Shown piece by piece: positions 24,901-31,619 of a stretch of DNA of 31,619 nt (position 1 is the first letter of the stretch; each line of letters opens with the position of its first letter). The notes beneath the pieces are model-generated. The model made no database searches, had not been told where the DNA came from, and saw only the letters and a list, made by a program, of their open reading frames with translations. Both the position numbers and the translations under genes were made by a program. The stretch spans positions 1 to 31,619 of the forward strand of contig NW_003150212.1 of the NCBI RefSeq assembly GCF_000003605.2, read 5' to 3'. Origin of the DNA: Saccoglossus kowalevskii (taxonomy: Eukaryota; Hemichordata; Enteropneusta; Harrimaniidae).

Positions 24901-25248
24901 ATTTACTACCTGGTTATTGTCGAAATGGTTGAAGAGATTCCAATAAACCATTACCTTATCATATGATCTCATCAGCCCCTCACATAACCCTAATTATGTA
25001 CATATCTAATTTGAAAGATGTGTTAATGATATACATTTACTACCTGGTTATTGTCCAAATGGGTGAAGAAGTTCCAATAAACCATTACCTTATTATATGA
25101 TCTCATCAGCCCCTCACATAACCCTAATTATGTACATATCTAATTTGAAAGATGTGTTAATGATATACATTTACTACCTGGTTATTGTCCAAATGGGTGA
25201 AGAGGTTCCAATAAACCATTACCTTATTATATGATCTCATCAACCCCT
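21935..25248. repeat. Long segmental duplication, copy B
   Basis: Partner of 7,907-10,952 and 268 bp longer. Extra units relative to copy A: one near 22,470-22,603, two near 22,989-23,256 and two near 24,470-24,740. Missing units: one near 23,450 and two near 24,300. Short units at 22873 and 24865 match those at 8711 and 10569. Between 23,123 and 23,792 the variants instead match the 5.6-6.4 kb block (AAATAGG, CTACGTGG and the upstream TATTCTAAT unit), so the segment is mosaic. Confidence 0.85.
23123..23792. repeat. Copy of the 5.6-6.4 kb block inside duplication B
   Basis: Five units in order: GAAAATATTCTAAT; AAGGTCTGTTAATG/GAAGAAGTT; CATACC fused to CTGTTTATTG/GATATCATTAG; AAATAGG/CATTATC; TATGAACATATC/CTACGTGGATATT. 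At the sites where the 6-kb and 9-kb copies differ (AAATAGG against AAATGGG; CTACGTGG against CTACCTGG; the preceding TATTCTAAT unit) it agrees with the 6-kb copy, though its flanks pair with the 9-kb copy. One unit (GAGGTT/CAACCCC) is missing. Confidence 0.75.
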
Positions 25249-26437
25249 CACATAACCCTAATTATGTACATATCTAATTTGAAAGATCTATTAACGATAT
25301 ACATTTACTACCTGGTTATTGTCCAAATGGGTGAAGAGATTCCAATAAACCATTACCTTATTATATGATCTCATCAGCCCCCCACATAACCCTAATTATG
25401 TACATATCTAATTTGAAAGATCTGTTAACGATATACATTTACTACCTGGTTATTGTCCAAATGGGTGAAGAGATTCCAATAAACCATTATTTTATTATAT
25501 GATCTCATCAGCCCCTCACATAACCCTAATTATGTACATATCTAATTTGAAAGATCTGTTAACGATATACATTTACTACCTGGATATTGTGCAAATGGGT
25601 GAAGATATTCCAATAAACCATTACCTTATTATATGATCTCATCAGCCCCTTACATAACCCTAATTATGTACATATCTAATTTGAAACATCTGTTAACGAT
25701 ATACATTTAATACCTGGTTATTGTCCAAATGGGTGAAGATATTCCAATAAACCATTACCTTATTATATGATCTCATCAGCCCCTTACATAACCCTAATTA
25801 TGTACATATCTAATTTGAAACATCTGTTAACGATATACATTTAATACCTGGTTATTGTCCAAATGGGTGAAGAGATTCCAATAAACCATTACCTTATTAT
25901 ATGATCTCATCAGCCCCTTATATAACCCTAATTATGTACATATCTAATTTGAAACATCTGTTAACGATATACATTTACTACCTGGTTATTGTCCAAATGA
26001 GTGAAGAGGTTCCAATAAACCACTACCTTATTATATGATCTCATCAAGCCCCTCACATAACCCTAATTATGTACATATCTAATTTGAAAGATCTGTTAAC
26101 GATATACATTTACTACCTGGTTATTGTCCAAATGGGTGAAGAGGTTCCAATAAACCATTACCTTATTATATGATCTCATCAGCCCCTCACATATCTAATT
26201 TGAAAGATCTGTTAACAATATACATTTACTTTCTGGTTATTGTCCAAATGGGTGAAGAGATTCCAATAAACCATTACCTTATCATATGATCTCATCAGCC
26301 CCTCACATAACCCTAATTATGTACATATCTAATTTGAAAGATCTGTTAATGATATACATTTACTACCTGGTTATTGTCCAAATGGGTGAAGAAATTCCAA
26401 TAAACCATTACCTTATTATATGATCTCATCAGCCCCT
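25249..26437. repeat. Ordinary satellite units with a single-unit duplication
   Basis: Units at 25651 and 25785 share GAAACATC and ACATTTAATACC, 134 bp apart, a tandem single-unit copy. A short unit at 26188 carries AACAATATAC and TACTTTCTGG. An extra A gives CATCAAGCCCC at about 26,046. Nothing else is present. Confidence 0.87.
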
Positions 26438-27643
26438 CACATAACCCTAATTATGTACATACCTAATTTGAAAGATCTGTTAACGATATACATTTACTAC
26501 CTGGTTATTGTCCAAATGGGTGAAGAGATTCCAATAAACCATTACCTTATTATATGATCACATCAGCCCCTCACATAACCCTAATTATGTACATACCTAA
26601 TTTGAAAGATCTGTTAACGATATACATTTACTACCTAGTTATTGTCCAAATGGGTGAAGAGGTTCCAATAAACCATTACCTTATTATATGATCTCATCAA
26701 CCCCTCACATAACCCTAATTATGTACATATCTAATTTGAAAGATCTGTTAACGATATACATTTACTACCTGGTTATTGTCCAAATGGGTGAAGAGATTCC
26801 AATAAACCATTACCTTATTATATGATCTCATCAGCCCCCCACATAACCCTAATTATGTACATATCTAATTTGAAAGATCTGTTGACGATATACATTTACT
26901 ACCTGGTTATTGTCCAAATGGGTGAAGAGATTCCAATATACCATTATCTTATTATATGATCTCATCAGCCCCTCACATAACCCTAATTATGTACATATCT
27001 AATTTGAAAGATCTGTTAACGATATGCATTTACTACCAGGATATTGTCCAAATGGGTGAAGATATTCCAATAAACCATTACCTTATTATATGATCTCATC
27101 AGCCCCTCACATAACCCTAATTATGTACATACCTAATTTGAAAGATCTGTTAACGATATACATTTACTACCTAGTTATTGTCCAAATGGGTGAAGAGGTT
27201 CCAATAAACCATTACCTTATTATATGATCACATCAGCCCCTCACATAACCCTAATTATGTACATACCTAATTTGAAAGATCTGTTAACGATATACATTTA
27301 CTACCTAGTTATTGTCCAAATGGGTGAAGAGGTTCCAATAAACCATTACCTTATTATATGATCTCATCAACCCCTCACATAACCCTAATTATGTACATAT
27401 CAAATTTGAAAGATCTGTTAACGATATACATTTACTACCTGGTTATTGTCCAAATGGGTGAAGAGATTCCAATAAACCATTACCTTATTATATGATCTCA
27501 TCAGCCCCCCACATAACCCTAATTATGTACATATCTAATTTGAAAGATCTGTTGACGATATACATTTACTACCTGGTTATTGTCCAAATGGGTGAAGAGA
27601 TTCCAATATACCATTATCTTATTATATGATCTCATCAGCCCCT
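26438..27643. repeat. 670-bp five-unit tandem repeat, about 1.8 copies
   Basis: Units 26438, 26572, 26706 and 26840 recur at 27108, 27242, 27376 and 27510, offset 670 bp (5 x 134). Shared markers: GATCACATCAG (26557 / 27227); CATACC/CTAGTT/GAGGTT/CAACCCC; the unit with GTTGACG (26881 / 27551) and CCAATATACCATTATC. The unit at 26974 (GATATGCATTT, CCAGGATATT) is not repeated, since 27644 is of another type (GAAACTCTG, with a 1-bp deletion). Confidence 0.8.
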
Positions 27644-29500
27644 TACATAACCCTAATTATGTACATATCTAATTTGAAACTCTGTTAACGATATACATTT
27701 ACTACCTGGTTATTGTCCAAATGGGTGAAGAGATTCCAAGAAACCATTACGTTATTATATGATCTCATCAGCCCCTTATATAACCCTAATTATGTACATA
27801 TCTAATTTGAAACATCTGTTAACGATATACATTTACTACCTGGATATTGTCCAAATGGGTGAAGAGATTCCAATAAACCATTACCTTATTATATGATCTC
27901 ATCAGCCCCTCACATAACCCTAATTATGTACATATCTAATTTGAAAGATCTGTTAACGATATACATTTACTACCTGGTTATTGTCCAAATGGGTGAAGAG
28001 GTTCCAATAAACCATTAACTTATTATATGATTTCATCAGCCCCTCACGTGACCCTAATTATGTACATATCTAATTTGAAAGATCTGTTAACGATATACAT
28101 TTACTACCTGGTTATTGTCCAAATGGGTGAAGAGATTCCAATAAACCATTATCTTATTATATGATCTCATCAGCCCCTCACATAACCCTAATTATGTACA
28201 TATCTAATTTGAAAGATCTGTTAACGATATACATTTACTACCTGGTTATTGTCCAAATGAGTGAAGAGATTCCAATAAACCATTATCTTATTATATGATC
28301 TCATCAGCCCCTTACATAACCCTAATTATGTACATATCTAATTTGAAAGATCTGTTAACGATATACATTTACTACCTGGTTATTATCCAAATGGGTGAAG
28401 AGATTCCAATAAACCATTACCTTATTATATGATCTCATCAGCCCCTCACATATCTAATTTGAAAGATCTGTTAACAATATACATTTACTACCTGTTTATT
28501 GTCGAAATGGTTGAAGAGATTCCAATAAACCATTACCTTATCATATGATCTCATCAGCCCCTCACATAACCCTAATTATGTTCATATCTAATTTGAAAGA
28601 TCTGTTAACGATATACATTTACTACCTGGTTATTGTCCAAATGGGTGAAGAGATTCCAATAAACCATTACCTTATTATATGATTTCATCAGCCCCTCACA
28701 TAACCCTAATTATGTACATATCTAATTTGAAAGATCTGTTAACGATATACATTTACTACCTGGTTATTGTCCAAATGAGTGAAGAGATTCCAATAAACCA
28801 TTATCTTATTATATGATCTCATCAGCCCCTTACATAACCCTAATTATGTACATATCTAATTTGAAAGATCTGTTAACGATATACATTTACTACCTGGTTA
28901 TTGTCCAAATGAGTGAAGAGATTCCAATAAACCATTATCTTATTATATGATCTCATCAGCCCCTTACATAACCCTAATTATGTACATATCTAATTGGAAA
29001 GATCTGTTAATGATATACATTTACTACCTGGTTATTGTCCAAATGGGTGAAGAGATTCCAATAAACCATTACCTTATTATATGATCTCATCAACCCCTCA
29101 CATAACCCTAATTATGTACATATCTAATTTGAAAGATCTGTTAACGATATACATTTACTACCTGGTTATTGTCCAAATGGGTGAAGAGATTCCAATAAAC
29201 CATTACCTTATTATATGATCTCATCAGCCCCTCACATAACCCTAATTATGTACATATCTAATTACAAGGATCTGTTAACGATATACATTTAGTACCTGGT
29301 TATTGTCCAAATGGGTGAAGAGATTATAATAAACCATCACCTTATTATATGATCTCATCAGCCCCTTATATAACCCTAATTATGTACATATCTAATTTGA
29401 AACATCTGTTGACGATATACATTTACTACCTGGTTATTGTCCAAATGGGTGAAGAGATTCCAATAAACCATTACCTTATTATATGATCTCATCAGCCCCT
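27644..29500. repeat. Ordinary satellite units with one short unit
   Basis: The short unit at 28447-28562 matches 10569 in AACAATATAC, CTGTTTATTG and TCGAAATGGTTGAAG. Units at 28697 and 28831 share AAATGAGTGAAG and CATTATC as a single-unit duplication. The unit at 29233 holds TTAGTACC and GATTATAATAAACC and has a private AATTACAAGG in place of AATTTGAAAG. Nothing else is seen. Confidence 0.87.
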
Positions 29501-30688
29501 CACATAACCCTTATTATGTACATATCTAATTTGAAAGATCTGTTAACGATATACATTTACTACCTGGATATTGTCCAAATGGATGAAGAGATTCCAATAA
29601 ACCATTACCTTATTATATGATCTCATCAGCCCCTCACATATCTAATTTGAAAGATCTGTTAACGCTATACATTTACTACCTGGTTATTGTCCAAATGGGT
29701 GAAGAGATTCCAATAAACCATTACCTTATCATATGATCTCATCAGCCCCTCACATAACCCTAGTTATGTACATATCTAATTTGAAAGATCTGTTAATGAT
29801 ATACATTTACTACCTGGTTATTGTCCAAATGGGTGAAGAAGTTCCAATAAACCATTACCTTATTATATGATCTCATCAGCCCCTCACATAACCCTAATTA
29901 TGTACATATCTAATTTGAAAGATCTGTTAACGATATACATTTACTACGAGATTATTGTCCAAATGGGTGAAGAGGTTCCAATAAACCATTACCTTATTAT
30001 ATGATCTCATCAGCCCCTCACATAACCCTAATTATGTACATATCTAATTTGAAAGATCTGTTAACGATATACATTTACTACCTGGTTATTGTCCAAATGG
30101 GTGAAGAGATTCCAATAAACCATTACCTTATTATATGATCTCATCAGCCCCCCACATAACCCTAATTATGTACATATCTAATTTGAAAGATCTGTTGACG
30201 ATATACATTTACTACCTGGTTATTGTCCAAATGGGTGAAGAGATTCCAATATACCATTATCTTATTATATGATCTCATCAGCCCCTCACATAACCCTAAT
30301 TATGTACATATCTAATTTGAAGGATCTGTTAACGATATACATTTACTACCTGGTTATTGTCCAAATGGGTGAAGAGATTCCAATAAACCATCACCTTATT
30401 ATATGATCTCATCAGCCCCTTACATAACCCTAATTATGTACATATCTAATTTGAAAGATCTGTTAACGATATACATTTACTACCTGGCTATTGTCCAAAT
30501 GGGTGAAGAGATTCCAATAAACCATTACCTTATTATATGATCTCATCAGCCCCTTACATATCCCTAATTATGTACATATCTAATTTGAAAGATCTGTTAA
30601 CGATATACATTTACTACCTGGTTATTGTCCAAATGGGTGAAGAGATTCCAATAAACCATTACCTTATTATATGATCTCATCAGCCCCT
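29501..30688. repeat. Second long duplication, copy B
   Basis: Partner of 20,211-21,130: GGATATT/GGATGAAG unit, short GCTATAC unit (29635), CCTAGTT/TTAATG unit (29751), GTTGACG/CCAATATACC unit (30153), GAAGGATC/CATCACC unit (30287), TTACATAACC unit (30421) and TTACATATCCC unit (30555). Two additional units (29885-30152) are inserted relative to copy A; the first has the private CTACGAGATTATTG. Confidence 0.8.
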
Positions 30689-31233
30689 CACATAACCCTA
30701 AATTATGTACATATCTAATTTGAAAGATCTGTTAACGATATACATTTACTACCTGGTTATTGTCCAAACTGGGTGAAGAGATTCCAATAAACCATTACCT
30801 TATTATATGATCTCATCAACCCCTCACATACCCTAATTATGTACATATCTAATTTGAAAAGATCTGTTAACGATAATACATTTACTACCTGGTTATTGTC
30901 CAAAATGGGTGAAGAGATTCCAATAAACCATTACCTTATTATATGATCTCATCAGCCCCTTTACATATCCCTAATTATGTACATATCTAATTTGAAAAGA
31001 TCTGTTAACGATATACATTTACTACCTGGTTATTGTCCAAAATGGGTGAAGAGATTCCAATAAACCATTACCTTATTTATATGATCTCATCAGCCCCTCA
31101 CATAACCCTAATTTATGTACATATCTAATTTGAAAGATCTGTTAACGATATACATTTACTACCTGGTTATTGTCCAAATGGGTGAAGAGATTCCAATAAA
31201 CCATTACCTTATTATATGATCTCATCAGCCCCT
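30689..31233. repeat. Satellite units with clustered single-base indels
   Basis: Between about 30,700 and 31,115 there are eleven one-base length changes against the consensus: ten insertions and one deletion. They include CCTAAATTATG (30,701), CCAAACTGGG (30,769), CACATACCC (30,830), TTGAAAAGATC (30,860 and about 31,000), CGATAATACA (30,875), CCAAAATGGG (about 30,905 and 31,041), CCCCTTTACATA (30,961), TTATTTATATG (31,076) and CTAATTTATG (31,113). Most lengthen an existing homopolymer by one base. The remaining array has roughly one such indel per 1-2 kb. This pattern resembles uncorrected long-read error. Confidence 0.8.
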
Positions 31234-31608
31234 CTCATAACCCTAATTATGTACATATCTAATTTGAAGGATCTGTTAACGATATACATTTACTACCTGG
31301 TTATTGTCCAAATGGGTGAAGAGATTCCAATAAACCATCACCTTATTATATGATCTCATCAGCCCCTTACATAACCCTAATTATGTACATATCTAATTTG
31401 AAAGATCTGTTAACGATATACATTTACTACCTGGTTATTGTCCAAATGGGTGAAGAGATTCCAATAAACCATTACCTTATTATATGATCTCATCAGCTCC
31501 TCACATAACCCTAATTATGTACATATCTAATTTGAAAGATCTGTTAACGATATACATTTACTACCTGGATATTGTCCAAATGGATGAAGAGATTCCAATA
31601 AACCATTA
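31234..31608. repeat. Last units of the array, final one truncated
   Basis: Two full units (31234 with CTCATAACCC/GAAGGATC/CATCACC; 31368) and a 107-base partial unit from 31502 with GGATATT and GGATGAAG. The order resembles 21,265-21,532. The satellite stops after AACCATTA at 31608, where other units continue with CCTTATTATATG. Confidence 0.85.
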
Positions 31609-31619
31609 AAAAATAGTAT
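31609..31619. other. Non-satellite end, probable right array junction
   Basis: The last 11 bases (AAAAATAGTAT) do not fit the satellite at this phase or match any other unit, so the array probably ends here within unit position 107. Too little sequence is present to say what lies beyond, and an A-rich consensus artefact at a contig end would look the same. Confidence 0.55.

Larger units (their letters stand above)
1..31608. repeat. 134-bp satellite DNA array, about 239 head-to-tail units
   Basis: The same 134-bp unit recurs without interruption across the window; for example unit starts at 8041 and 8175, and at 16512, 16646, 16780 and 16914, are exactly 134 bp apart. All units run in the same direction. 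About 217 are full length and 22 are 116 bp; (31,608 + 22 x 18)/134 gives about 239 units. The consensus has 44 G+C of 134 and more C than G on this strand (28 against 16). Unit-to-unit differences are mostly substitutions at recurrent positions. No transposon, gene or RNA gene interrupts it. Satellites of this kind normally form centromeric or other constitutive heterochromatin; which applies here cannot be read from the window. I do not recognise the family. Unit phase used in all entries: position 1 is the C of CACATAACCC. Confidence 0.98.

Noticed and set aside
1-31608. CRISPR array
   Set aside because: The 134-bp repeated unit runs directly into the next with no unique spacers, and unit length and divergence do not fit CRISPR repeats.
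1-31608. CENP-B box
   Set aside because: The CENP-B box needs two CpG-containing half motifs (TTCG and CGGG). The unit has only one CpG, in GTTAACGAT, so no box is present.
1-31608. Protein with tandem repeats (134-bp units in frame)
   Set aside because: 134 is not a multiple of three, so the frame shifts each unit, and TAA and TGA stops occur in all frames within a few units.
1-31608. Array of true telomere repeats or interstitial telomere
   Set aside because: Only a 9-bp telomere-like match occurs per 134 bp; there is no run of consecutive TTAGGG units.
1-31608. Promoter-like TATATGATC or GATATAC boxes as regulatory elements
   Set aside because: They recur in every unit of an A+T-rich satellite with no adjacent gene; calling promoters would not be supported.

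Overview
The whole window is one tandem satellite array. A 134-bp unit (45 A, 28 C, 16 G, 45 T in the consensus; 67% A+T) repeats head to tail on one strand from base 1 to about base 31,608, roughly 239 copies. I see no inverted unit, transposon, RNA gene or credible coding region. Array length, A+T richness, near identity of units and lack of genes point to eukaryotic heterochromatin (centromeric, pericentromeric or subtelomeric). I do not recognise the monomer and cannot name the organism.

Two length classes exist: about 217 full units of 134 bp and 22 short units of 116 bp. All short units carry the same 18-bp internal deletion between two ACATA direct repeats. Units usually differ from the consensus at a handful of recurrent positions, so they can be typed by variant combinations. 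Ordered strings of these types recur, showing nested duplications: single units (134 bp), dimers (268 bp), trimers (402 bp), five-unit blocks (652 and 670 bp), a ten-unit block (1,322 bp), and long segments duplicated at offsets of about 9.3-9.6 kb and 14.0-14.4 kb. Offsets within long duplications jump by exactly 134 or 268 bp, as expected from unequal exchange or replication slippage in register.

Layout: 1-130 is a divergent edge unit; 1,051-3,426 a ten-unit higher-order repeat, then a rearranged second copy; 5,631-6,433 a six-unit block with relatives at 8,827-9,496 and 23,123-23,792; 7,907-10,952 and 21,935-25,248 the long duplication; 14,152-15,321 a 652-bp five-unit repeat; 16,378-17,181 a trimer repeat; 20,211-21,130 and 29,501-30,688 the second long duplication; 26,438-27,643 a 670-bp repeat; 30,689-31,120 a patch of single-base indels that looks like uncorrected sequencing error; 31,609-31,619 non-satellite sequence, probably the array edge.

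Each full unit carries TAACCCTAA, on the minus strand TTAGGGTTA, which fits the known vertebrate TRF1/TRF2 half-site. It also has a 10-bp perfect palindrome, one CpG that recurs as TpG or CpA, and an imperfect dyad ending in AATAAA. Functions for these motifs are inference only.
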